DNA of 38,855 nt from Chthoniobacterales bacterium (GCA_014879575.1 JACSRU010000081.1:1-38855), one strand, 5' to 3'. Positions 17,301-24,387 are shown, counted from the stretch's first letter. A program made the numbers and translations. Notes: generated by a model from the letters alone, not told the origin.

Positions 17301-17819
17301 AGATATTTCGAGTTCTTGCGGAGCGATTTCCCGCGCCTGCCGCTGCCGGGAAACATCGAGCTTTTCCGCGCACTGGCCGCGCTCGGTGGCGAACTCGTCG
17401 CGCTTCACCTGCTCGAATCGCCCAAGCTCGCCAAGCCCATCACGCGCTTTTACGGCAGCGACCGCCAGCTCGTGCGCATCGGCGAGAAGGGAAAGAAACT
17501 TCTCGCCGTAAAGAACGGTGTGGGCCGTGTGCCAATCAACGCCACCAGCGGCTTCGAGGGGGTGTCGCCGGCCGTGTGGGACTTCCACATCGGCGGCTAC
17601 CAAGTCTGCCACAAATGGCTCGACGACCGCCGCAAAGCTGGACGTTCACTTTCCGACGACGACATCGCCCACTATCACAAAGTCGTTGTCGCCCTCTCCG
17701 AAACCATCCGCCTCATGGCCGAAGTAGATGCCGCCATCGAACAACACGGCGGCTGGCCGGGGGCGTTCGCCGGAGAGAAGGCAGAAAACCTCAATCCCGA
17801 AGCGGCTTCAGTGAAATGA
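14313..17819 (+). CDS. Type-ISP-like N6-adenine DNA methyltransferase with specificity region
   Basis: A 1168-residue modification and specificity subunit. Residues 1-365 form a helical N-terminal region; GVFYTP (374-379) opens the methylase, DPATGTATF (451-459) is the SAM-binding motif I, LHGYELMMAPYAIAHMKIGL is the signature block of single-chain type ISP enzymes, and NPPY (582-585) is the catalytic motif IV. The C-terminal part is the presumed target-recognition domain. Unlike LlaGI/LlaBIII, it has no Mrr or helicase part; those functions would come from the gene two upstream. The sequence composition shifts sharply just after NPPY: about 16060-17310 is visibly richer in A+T than either flank, suggesting that the specificity region was exchanged. 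It ends 10 bp before the SEFIR gene. Confidence 0.9.
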   Translation: MPSDLRSIRTFDQLIRYLGDELDWPVEDYELDELAFDYDPADLGLKDEDAAAIKPPIRQLRPLPGGQPWGVFFVEFEKKRLPIVVLRRILSHLVVKKREAANKGGNKRWNAQDLLFISAFGDEGSIDREIAFAHFHQESGDLPTLRVLGWDGGNTALTLAGVAHTLREKLHWPEKGEPADKWRERWSSAFRHRIGHRVRTADNLAEVLASLARGIRDRCRAMLAAESERGQLTKLFKAFQTALIHDLTPETFADTYAQTITYGLLTAAISRTEMSEGARGTALIAENVADIVPVTNPFLKEMLQTFLKVGGRKGGIDFDELGIQDVVELLRGEETDLPAVIKDFGHKNPEKDPVIHFYEHFLSAYDHAQKVKRGVFYTPPAVVSYIVRSVHELLQTEFGLEDGLASTVTWGEMQSRIPGLALPKVRVRKAGDSLGQEVDIPADTPFVQILDPATGTATFLVEVIDLIHRTLAAKWKKEGRNDAQRRAAWNEYVPKHLLPRLHGYELMMAPYAIAHMKIGLKLYETGYRFGTEERARVYLTNALEPAHEVSDQLESLAPALAHEAKEVNAIKSSQRFTIVIGNPPYSKISSNLTPEMRATVERYRYLDGIKIKERGALQFEINLQDDYVKFFRLCEERVAASNVGILGLITNNGYLSTPTLRGMRDSLLETFKSIWVVDLHGHLAKGETGATDEQEENVFDIVQGVSLFLAHRILPKTEDAVVFHAEQYGARRSKYAFLQSNTRSSTNCIKISPSPAFYLFIPHSSDLAQEWKEFIGLSDIFPKNSAGIITARDGLVISEDSEGLADRLQRFSRATEADASIYEQFNFSESKRFDLRDAQEDLRKLKSFTEPIRRMLHRPFDARFVFFHPSVVWSLSRPMADLMKDGKNLALIATRQVTRAQFEHAFVSRNIIEIKACSHDRNTQIFPLFLRISDGELALSRGAAANLNSAFFASTAKSLGLKANMATYELGHDKELTPARLFNYAYAILYCPSYRERYFEFLRSDFPRLPLPGNIELFRALAALGGELVALHLLESPKLAKPITRFYGSDRQLVRIGEKGKKLLAVKNGVGRVPINATSGFEGVSPAVWDFHIGGYQVCHKWLDDRRKAGRSLSDDDIAHYHKVVVALSETIRLMAEVDAAIEQHGGWPGAFAGEKAENLNPEAASVK

Positions 17820-17829
17820 ACTCCATGTC

Positions 17830-19305
17830 ATGACCAATGGGGACACAGCGGAGGCGACTGCAAAGGTATTCATTAGCTATACCCAAGAGTCCGACGAGCA
17901 CAGCCACCACGCCCTAGCTTTGTCAAACGCACTACGCGGGTTGGGTTTTGAGAGCGACATAGATCAATACCATGTCAACGAGCGTTGGCCGTCCTGGATG
18001 GAAGGACGGCTTGAATGGGCAGATTTTGTCCTGGTGATCTGCACCGAAACCTACCTCCGCAGATGGAAGAACGACGAAAAGGACGGGGTCGGCCTCGGAG
18101 CGCAGTGGGAAAGCCTTCTGACGAGGCAATACCTTTATGAATCCCCCCAGCGAAACGACAAATTCATTCCTGTTGTTTTCGAGAGCGCCGATCTGAAATT
18201 CATTCCCAAACCGCTGGCGGATGTGACTCGCGTGGTCGTTGGGCCGCAGTTGGAATTCCTCGACCGCCTTCGATCTCGTCTCCTGGGAATTCCTCCGGCT
18301 GAAATGCCGCCCATCCGAACGTCACTGGCTCCCATCGCCGTCGCGGAGGGCTTCTTTCAAAAATCATCACTCATCGGTGAAAATCAGTTTGATCCTCAGG
18401 ACATTGGACTTCACCACGAGCCGGAGAGCATCGCTTCCAATCTTTTTCCTGTCGTGTTTCCCGAGACGATTTACTCCGCCAAAATTGGTGTGAAGCGAGG
18501 CTCGAAAACGGAATTTTTCAGCCGCGTCAAAAAGGCTTGGGAAAAACTGGGAAATTCAGGAAAGCCGCCATCCGATTTCTTCGTGGATTATGGCATCGTT
18601 TATACTTTTCAAAACTTTGAGCAACCGCTCTGGAAGGAGCTTTTTGCCAACAAGACATTGATTAACCCCGGTCATTTCAAAGCCTCCAAATGGGCGGAGT
18701 CGGCAGTCATGGGCGACAGGAGCAAATTTATCAAGCTGCTGAACCGTTGTTTGCAGCATCTTTGCGAGCACAACAGCACGCCGTATCAGATGGCATACTC
18801 CAAGAAAATGAAGTGCCATTTATTTGCCGTCAAAGCAGGAACACGGGAAGGCACCTTGAAAGCTCTGGCGCTCAAGACATTCGGAGATAGGACGATTTAC
18901 AAAGCAATTCCCGATAAGAAATCGGACGATCCGAATGCAATTCAACACTGGAAGCATGAGGCGTTCCGGCACAAGTTCATGCGCTTCGGTCAAAAGTGGT
19001 ATTTTATATTGGTTCCATTCTGGGCTTTCACCTGCGACGGCGTAAACAGCCCGAGCAAATGGCAAAAGAAGTCGAGTTCCAACATGCGCAAACCGGAGAA
19101 GAATCGCGCCGTCCTGGGGCATGTTTTATTCTGGGCCAGCGTCTTGTGCCGGGAGCCTGATCTAATCGAGTCTGGAGAGGGATTTCGGATTCAAAGGCCA
19201 ATAGGGCTTTCTCTGTCTCCATCCATCAAGGACGCGGATTGGGTGAAGCTCGCAAAGTCTGACGAGCAGAAGGAAATGACCGCTGATATGGGGGTATTGC
19301 TGTGA
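17830..19305 (+). CDS. SEFIR-APAZ protein, effector partner of short Argonaute
   Basis: A 491-residue protein. Residues about 12-150 form a SEFIR (TIR-related) domain: KVFISYTQES, GLGFESDIDQY, W-P-S-W-M and ADFVLVICTETYLRR. The rest (about 200-485) has the position, size and context of an APAZ domain, which stands in for the missing N/PAZ parts of short Argonautes and docks on them. By analogy with TIR-APAZ/pAgo (SPARTA), guide-directed target recognition would trigger the SEFIR domain, possibly an NAD-consuming activity, causing abortive infection; this is inferred. The APAZ call rests mainly on the next gene, whose start overlaps this stop by 4 nt (GTGA), so the two are translationally coupled. 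SEFIR-APAZ versions are known from surveys of short pAgos. Confidence 0.85.
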   Translation: MTNGDTAEATAKVFISYTQESDEHSHHALALSNALRGLGFESDIDQYHVNERWPSWMEGRLEWADFVLVICTETYLRRWKNDEKDGVGLGAQWESLLTRQYLYESPQRNDKFIPVVFESADLKFIPKPLADVTRVVVGPQLEFLDRLRSRLLGIPPAEMPPIRTSLAPIAVAEGFFQKSSLIGENQFDPQDIGLHHEPESIASNLFPVVFPETIYSAKIGVKRGSKTEFFSRVKKAWEKLGNSGKPPSDFFVDYGIVYTFQNFEQPLWKELFANKTLINPGHFKASKWAESAVMGDRSKFIKLLNRCLQHLCEHNSTPYQMAYSKKMKCHLFAVKAGTREGTLKALALKTFGDRTIYKAIPDKKSDDPNAIQHWKHEAFRHKFMRFGQKWYFILVPFWAFTCDGVNSPSKWQKKSSSNMRKPEKNRAVLGHVLFWASVLCREPDLIESGEGFRIQRPIGLSLSPSIKDADWVKLAKSDEQKEMTADMGVLL

Positions 19306-20720
19306 TCAAGCTGGATAAAATCATCGGCGAACCGCTCTTGGAATTCGGCAGTGGCGGCCAGTCTTTCGATATACGGGAGGGAATCACGCGATATGGTCCC
19401 GTGGACGTAGCAACTCCACGCGCAAAAACGGAAGTTAAAATTGGGCTGGTAGGAACCGCGAAAAGCATTGAGGCATTTTCGGCGTGGATGCGGACTTGCG
19501 CCAATGGCATCAAGGGAGACAATCCGCTGAATCCAAATTTGAACCCGGATTTTCCGGGGTTGGCTCCGTCAGTCGGTTTTCGCGCCAAATTTGAAACTCA
19601 TGAAAGTTGGGTATCCGAGCTTTCAGAGCGGGAGTTGAAGGAGCTTTGTGAAAAGGATGGCGCTGTCAGCCTTCTGGCCGAGCTATTCCACGACAAAATC
19701 CGCTCACTTTTTGAACTGAGCGCGAGCAAGCCGGATGTCGTGATTTGCCTGCCTCCCGATATAGTGAGGAAGAGGGTAAAACCTCGGGCCTACGAAAACG
19801 AGGAGTTTGACGACCTCGACGACAGCGAGAAAGGCGTTGATTTTCACGATTATCTCAAGGGGCGTTGCCTTGTTTCCCGCTCCCTTTTCCAACTCGTGTG
19901 GCCTCGCACATACGGTGAGAGTGCGCGAGAAGTCCAAGACCCAGCCACTCGGGCATGGAATCTTTTTGGAGGTTTATTTTACAAAGCAGGCGGCATTCCT
20001 TGGAAGCTGCTTCGTCCGCCTTCCGGGAAAAGAACCTGCTATGTCGGCATCTCTTTCTCGGTGCGTGAGGAGGGCGGCTATATGCACTCAAGCCTTACCC
20101 AAGTTTTCAACGACAAAGGCGAAGGGACAATTCTCCGTGGAGGCATGGCGCATAAGTCAGAGGAAGATCACGAGGTGCATCTCTCGAAGGAGGCAGCGGA
20201 AAAGCTACTGGCTGACGCGATTCAAAACTACAAAAAGGCGAATGACGATCACCTGCCGGATCGCGTGGTGGTTCACAAGTCATCGGGATACGACCGGGCA
20301 GAATTGGACGGCTTCAACAAGGCAGCGGATGCTGTGGGCGTGAAATTCTGCGATCTTGTGGCGCTGAATCGTTCCGACATCCGGTTTTTCCGGCATGGAT
20401 CGTATCCGCCCCTGCGTGGCTCGCATATCCTTTTGGATGAGATGAATTCCGTTCTCTACACGCGGGGGAGTGTTCCATTTTACCGCAAGTATCCCGGCCC
20501 CTACGTGCCGCGCCCGCTTCATGTGCGCTATTTTCAAACCGAGCGAAGCCAAACGGAATTGGCGCTGGAAATTCTGGCGTTGACGAAATTGAACTGGAAC
20601 AAGACGCAATTTGATTCCCTCTATCCGATTACACTCGGTGGTTCGAGACGGATTGGAGAAATTTACAAATGGTGTCACGATCCTCCTTCTGATCCACTGA
20701 GTTACGCATTTTTTATGTAG
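19302..20720 (+). CDS. Short prokaryotic Argonaute (MID-PIWI, catalytically inactive)
   Basis: A 472-residue protein with only MID (about 90-240) and PIWI (about 240-472) domains, the layout of short pAgos. PIWI features: strand CYVGISF (246-252), in which Ser251 occupies the first catalytic Asp position; YDRAEL after VVVHKSSG; HGSYPPLRGSHIL; and a C-terminal hydrophobic end SYAFFM that normally reaches the guide 5' end pocket. The DEDX slicer residues are not evident, so it should bind a guide and target without cutting. GTG start at 19302, overlapping the SEFIR-APAZ stop by 4 nt. Recognition was from sequence patterns alone; the close neighbour makes the call strong. Confidence 0.9.
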   Translation: MIKLDKIIGEPLLEFGSGGQSFDIREGITRYGPVDVATPRAKTEVKIGLVGTAKSIEAFSAWMRTCANGIKGDNPLNPNLNPDFPGLAPSVGFRAKFETHESWVSELSERELKELCEKDGAVSLLAELFHDKIRSLFELSASKPDVVICLPPDIVRKRVKPRAYENEEFDDLDDSEKGVDFHDYLKGRCLVSRSLFQLVWPRTYGESAREVQDPATRAWNLFGGLFYKAGGIPWKLLRPPSGKRTCYVGISFSVREEGGYMHSSLTQVFNDKGEGTILRGGMAHKSEEDHEVHLSKEAAEKLLADAIQNYKKANDDHLPDRVVVHKSSGYDRAELDGFNKAADAVGVKFCDLVALNRSDIRFFRHGSYPPLRGSHILLDEMNSVLYTRGSVPFYRKYPGPYVPRPLHVRYFQTERSQTELALEILALTKLNWNKTQFDSLYPITLGGSRRIGEIYKWCHDPPSDPLSYAFFM

Positions 20721-20730
20721 TTTTTTTGCA

Positions 20731-21630
20731 ATGGAGGCCGAACCGGAAAAAACATCGGACATTTGCCGCCTTTTCGTGGATGAGGCGGGCGTCCCGGAAA
20801 TCTTCGACAAGAAGGGGCGTGTGATCGTCGGAAATGAAGGGTGCTCTCATTACTTCATGCTCGGAATGCTCGAAGTGGATGATCCAGAGAAGCTGGCTCT
20901 CGCCCTGAACGGCTTGCGTGAGGAGATGCGGAATGACCCCTATTTCTCCTCATCAGAATCCTTCGATCCCGCACGGAAAAGGACGGCGCTGCTCTTTCAC
21001 GCCAAGGATGATCTGCCGGAGGTCAGGGTGAAAGTTTTCGACCTCCTTCGGTCTTTTGGTTCTGAAATCCGCTTCCGGGCGGTGATCTGCGACAAGCAAA
21101 TCATCCGGGCACGCGAGGAAGCGCGCCGCAGTCAGCAACCGGGGTATCGCTACAATCCCGATCATCTTTACGACGAACTGGCCCGTGCGTTGTTCTCGAA
21201 ATTCAGCCGGATGGCGGATGTTTACCAGCTCTGGATTGCCAAGCGGGGAAACAAGGAACGCAACGCGGCGCTGCTTCAGGCGATAGACGACGCGGAGGGG
21301 GATTTTGCCCGCAGTTTCGGGTTTTCACGCGGCGGGGTGGATCGGTGGAAAGCCACCATCACGAACCCGAGGGTCACGGTTTGTTTGCAGGCCACCGACT
21401 ATTTCCTCTGGGCGCTTCAGCGGTTCTATGAGCCGCGTGAGCATCCCACAACCAAGGAAGTGATCCATGAGGATCGCTACCTCAACGCGATTTGGCCTCA
21501 AGTCAGCCAGATTCACGATCTGCATTTCGGCCCGACACAGGGCAGTTTCTTCACCGTGGGGAACCCGCTGACCGTGGAAACTCGGTTCGGCCCGAAGAAG
21601 ACCCGGAAAAAGAAAATGCCGCAAGTATAG
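20731..21630 (+). CDS. DUF3800 protein (RNase H-like fold)
   Basis: A 299-residue DUF3800 protein, recognised by the N-terminal LFVDEAG (Asp17, Glu18), a following YFMLGML strand, LLFHAKDDLPEVR and a second acidic patch near ATDYFLWAL. The family has a predicted RNase H-like fold and may act as a metal-dependent nuclease; no function is established that I can cite. The C-terminus is very basic (PKKTRKKKMPQV), suiting nucleic-acid binding. It begins 10 bp after the pAgo stop and closes the six-gene cluster, so it may be a third component or guide processor of the Argonaute module. A run of seven T lies just upstream of the ATG and no Shine-Dalgarno is seen. Confidence 0.85.
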   Translation: MEAEPEKTSDICRLFVDEAGVPEIFDKKGRVIVGNEGCSHYFMLGMLEVDDPEKLALALNGLREEMRNDPYFSSSESFDPARKRTALLFHAKDDLPEVRVKVFDLLRSFGSEIRFRAVICDKQIIRAREEARRSQQPGYRYNPDHLYDELARALFSKFSRMADVYQLWIAKRGNKERNAALLQAIDDAEGDFARSFGFSRGGVDRWKATITNPRVTVCLQATDYFLWALQRFYEPREHPTTKEVIHEDRYLNAIWPQVSQIHDLHFGPTQGSFFTVGNPLTVETRFGPKKTRKKKMPQV

Positions 21631-21807
21631 GAGCCTTGTGGGCCCTCACGGCGCGTGGCCGAGTTTCGCTTGCGGCACCATCAATCTTCTCGAACTTGTG
21701 TTCATTGTAAAGCTGGAATCTGATGGATTTTCTGAAGTCACGAGTCGTTTTCCTTCGTGAAAATTCGGGAAAGCTGGATTGGCTGGGCAACTGGAGCGGA
21801 TTTCACC

Positions 21808-22953
21808 TCATGAGCGTCGTTCCAGTTTTTCACGGACGGTGTCAATCTCGGCAGCCAGACGTTTTTCGTCAGGCAACGCGGTAAGATATTCGCGCACGAG
21901 AACCTTGTTTGGCAGGTTGTCCGTGGCATATCGCACGAGTGCCCCGCCTTTTCCGGCGCAAAGAATGATGCCCACAGGCGGGTTTTCTTCCGGGTGTGAC
22001 CAATGCTCGCGGGCATAGTTCAGGTAAACGTGCATTTGCCCGGCGTCTGCATGGGTGAACCGACCGAGCTTCAAGTCGATCACGACGAGGCAGCGCAATT
22101 TCCGATGAAACAGAAGCAGATCGACCCGATACCATCCATCATCGATGCGGAGTCGCCGCTGGCGGGCGATGAAAGCGAAGTCGTTGCCGAGTTCGAGCAA
22201 GAAGTGTTCGAGATGATGCACGAGGGCATCTTCCAACTCGGACTCGGAGTATTCGTCCTTCAAACCGAGAAATTCGAGCACAAGCGGGTCTTTGATTTCT
22301 TCGTCGGCGGTAAGCGCATCGCCGAGGCGGGCAACTGTCCCGTCTCGGAGCATTTTCGTTTTGTTTTTCGAGAGAGCCGTGCGCTCGTAGAATTGGCTAT
22401 CCATCTGTCGCCGTAACTGGCGGACAGACCATCCGCCGCGTATGGCTTCCGCTTGATAAAAGGCGAATGCCTCGGGCGAGCGGGAATGACCAATCAACTC
22501 GACGTAATGTGACCACGGCAAGGGGAAGGCGCGAGCGAGATCGGACAAGGCCAGAGGGGAAGATTTTGCAGACGCTGTCTGCAAAATGTTCGACGCTGTC
22601 GAACCAATCCCGCTCAATTTGTTCGACAGTGTCGAACGAATTGCGTCGGGCTGAAACATCAGATAAAATTGCCTAAATCGGATCAAATTTGGCCGTGCAA
22701 ATCCTCGGCCAAACCGCAGGGTCAAATCTTTCGACAGACGCTCCAATAATCCTTCTCCATACTCGGCTCGCTTTTTTCCGCCCTGCTCGAACTCCACGAT
22801 GCGCCGTCCGACCTCCCAATAGGTGGCCGTCATGATCGAATTAACCGCCCGCGCTGAAGTCCGACGCGCGGCGTCGAGCAATTCGACCACGCCGGAAAGA
22901 ACGGCATCGTAGCCTTGCAACGGTTTTGTTTTTGGGACTGGTTTCTTTTTCAC
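21808..22953 (-). CDS. YhcG/DUF1016-family PD-(D/E)XK nuclease
   Basis: A 381-residue protein with the family's N-terminal helical domain (MTATYWEVGRRIVEFEQGG; PNLIRFRQFYLMF; FPLPWSHYVELIG) and a C-terminal nuclease domain: WYRVDLLLFHRKLRCLVV then IDLKLG, with D-x-K in place of the common E-x-K, plus a late PPVGIILCAGK. Found in many mobile elements and thought to act on branched DNA or replication forks; exact role unproven. The GTG at 22953 is favoured because VKKKPVPKTKPLQGYDAVLSG matches the family's N-terminus; an ATG at 23064 would overlap the integrase by 74 nt. Gap to the upstream integrase is 37 nt on the same strand, so they are probably co-transcribed. The linker between the domains holds three palindromes. 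Confidence 0.85.
   Translation of the reverse strand: MKKKPVPKTKPLQGYDAVLSGVVELLDAARRTSARAVNSIMTATYWEVGRRIVEFEQGGKKRAEYGEGLLERLSKDLTLRFGRGFARPNLIRFRQFYLMFQPDAIRSTLSNKLSGIGSTASNILQTASAKSSPLALSDLARAFPLPWSHYVELIGHSRSPEAFAFYQAEAIRGGWSVRQLRRQMDSQFYERTALSKNKTKMLRDGTVARLGDALTADEEIKDPLVLEFLGLKDEYSESELEDALVHHLEHFLLELGNDFAFIARQRRLRIDDGWYRVDLLLFHRKLRCLVVIDLKLGRFTHADAGQMHVYLNYAREHWSHPEENPPVGIILCAGKGGALVRYATDNLPNKVLVREYLTALPDEKRLAAEIDTVREKLERRS
22564..22637. repeat. Three spaced palindromes inside the YhcG coding region
   Basis: TTTTGCAGAC/GTCTGCAAAA around GCT (22564-22586), GTTCGAC/GTCGAAC around GCT (22588-22604) and GTTCGAC/GTCGAAC around AGT (22621-22637). All have 3-bp centres and lie in the poorly conserved linker between the two domains. 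They encode SNILQTAS-like peptide repeats. Either the linker is a nucleic-acid-level insertion or it is a cluster of protein-binding sites. Confidence 0.75.
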
Positions 22954-22990
22954 AAGGAAGGCAACCGCATAAGGGTGGAAGGATTGTGAC

Positions 22991-24286
22991 CTATGCCGCG
23001 AATTTGACAATCTCGCCTGTGCTGGAAGGTAACAGATTCCAATAGGCGGTGATGTCGTCGGCATCCTTCACCACCTCCCGATAATGGGCATAGAGCATCC
23101 GGGCGTTTTTATGGCCCATCTGTTCCGCAGTAAGGGCGGCATTGCGATGTTTCGCAAGGTGATAGGAGCCGTAGGAATGGCGCAGAATGTCGTCGGGCCA
23201 TTCCTGCCACCCCATCGTCCGGCACAGCGCCCACCGCTTCCTGCGGAAATTAACGGGTAGGAGAGGGCCGGACTCCTTGCGGCAGGCCAGCAGCCATTCA
23301 ATGAGGTTGTCCGGCATGTCCACGATGCGCCGGTCGCCGTCCTTGGTAATTTCCGCCGGAAGGTCGATGTGCTTCCGCTTGAAATCCACCATGTCCCATG
23401 TCATCCGGGCGGATTCCTCGGGGCGCACTCCCCCGAAGCAACCAACGGTGACAATGGGAATCATGTCCATCGGAGGAACGGTGAGAGACACCGCGCCGAA
23501 TTTCTCCCGCCATGATTTTTTCTCCTGCTCCTCAGCCTCAACCTTGAAGCCTGTCGCCGCCAGATGAAGAAGCTTGCGGGCCTCCTCAATCGAGAGAATC
23601 CGCACGGCAGATTTCTTTACGGTGGATTCTTCCACGGTCATACCCAAGCAAGGATTCTCCGCCATGTGGTGCTGATTGACGGCCCATGTGAATAGCACGG
23701 AAAGATTGCGGAGCATGTTTCGCTCTCCCACCGGTTTCAATTTGCATTCGTTCAGGAATTTCCGAACGTCCACCCCGGTGATGCCATTGATCGCCTTCCG
23801 TTTTTCTGGCGGAAGCCAACGCTCAAAACGCCGCCAGCGTTTCCCCAAATCCGCAAGATAGGCAGGGCGTTTGCTCCGGCTCTTTTCCGCCAAGGCTTCT
23901 TCGATGGCTTGGGCTACCGTGAGAATGCCTGCGGGCGGCTTGGCATGTCGAATCGCAAACCGGATGGCCTCGGTGAGTGTCATTCCGGCCTTTTCAAGTT
24001 CCTTCAATGCGCCTGCCGATTCATGGAGTTGGCTCGCGGAAAGCTCGAAGGCCACCATGCCCGCTTTCTCCTTGAGGTCGATGATCGCGCCCGGCGTCGC
24101 CTTCTCATTCTGCGCATCGCCGAAAATCCATTTTCTGGCTTCCTCCAGTTTGCTGAAATCCTTGAGAATGACAGGGCCGCCCGTAAACCGTTTTCCCAAC
24201 CGCACCCGCCAGTATTCTTTTCCGCGTCCGCTGGTCGCTTTGCCCACACCCACGCCAGGGGGCAAATCCTTGATTTTCGCTTTCAT
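22991..24286 (-). CDS. int: Tyrosine-family site-specific recombinase (island integrase)
   Basis: A 431-residue phage-type integrase that would recombine tRNA-Phe attB with the element. It has an N-terminal arm-binding part (MKAKIKDLPPGVGVGK ... KEYWRVRLGKRF), a SAM-like core-binding domain, and a C-terminal catalytic domain: Arg I in GGVRPEESARM, a box DDILRHSYGSY containing Arg II (the usual His three residues before it is Asp), GHK, and the nucleophile in LYAHYREVV. The start at 24286 was chosen because in-frame sequence upstream is only antisense tRNA repeat. The gene ends 54 bp inside the right attachment repeat and is transcribed into the island, upstream of yhcG. Confidence 0.93.
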   Translation of the reverse strand: MKAKIKDLPPGVGVGKATSGRGKEYWRVRLGKRFTGGPVILKDFSKLEEARKWIFGDAQNEKATPGAIIDLKEKAGMVAFELSASQLHESAGALKELEKAGMTLTEAIRFAIRHAKPPAGILTVAQAIEEALAEKSRSKRPAYLADLGKRWRRFERWLPPEKRKAINGITGVDVRKFLNECKLKPVGERNMLRNLSVLFTWAVNQHHMAENPCLGMTVEESTVKKSAVRILSIEEARKLLHLAATGFKVEAEEQEKKSWREKFGAVSLTVPPMDMIPIVTVGCFGGVRPEESARMTWDMVDFKRKHIDLPAEITKDGDRRIVDMPDNLIEWLLACRKESGPLLPVNFRRKRWALCRTMGWQEWPDDILRHSYGSYHLAKHRNAALTAEQMGHKNARMLYAHYREVVKDADDITAYWNLLPSSTGEIVKFAA

Positions 24287-24294
24287 GGCAAAGC

Positions 24295-24314
24295 TTATAC
24301 GCCATTTTAACGCC
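24295..24314 (+). repeat. Right copy of end-proximal 20-bp repeat (possible integrase arm site)
   Basis: Starts TTATACGCCA and ends ACGCC; 17 of 20 identical to 6652-6671. A further partial copy, AATTTATAC, lies at 24321-24329. It sits between the integrase start and attR, overlapping where the integrase promoter must be, so binding here could autoregulate int. Confidence 0.4.
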
Positions 24315-24339
24315 AACGTCAATTTATACTGTAAAATCG

Positions 24340-24387
24340 GAGGACTGAAAATCCTCGTGTCGGGGGTTCGATTCCCTCCCCAGCCAC
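24340..24387 (+). repeat. attR: distal copy of tRNA-Phe 3' half
   Basis: Matches 6496-6543 at 47 of 48 positions (C at 24379 versus T at 6535). It lacks the tRNA 5' half, so it is not a gene. It carries the C that would pair with G7 and may be the ancestral host 3' end displaced by integration. Confidence 0.88.

Larger units (their letters stand above)
6496..24387. mobile_element. tRNA-Phe-integrated mobilizable genomic island (about 17.9 kb)
   Basis: Bounded by direct repeats of the tRNA-Phe 3' half (6496-6543 and 24340-24387). A tyrosine recombinase gene (22991-24286) adjoins the right repeat, the standard arrangement for integrative elements. Cargo from left to right: MobA/MobL relaxase with candidate oriT, TraD-like and HTH-like small proteins, Fic protein, a six-gene defence operon and a YhcG nuclease. 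No type IV secretion genes are present, so it would need a helper for transfer. The repeated 20-bp motif near both ends (6652-6671 and 24295-24314) could be integrase arm sites. Confidence 0.87.

Noticed and set aside
21631-21807. Spacer between DUF3800 and YhcG genes as a further small gene or terminator
   Set aside because: No convincing frame, stem or T-run; it is simply the convergent gap between the two units.
24340-24387. Possible second tRNA-Phe gene
   Set aside because: Only the 3' half is present; upstream DNA has no D-arm or matching acceptor strand, so it is the attachment repeat.
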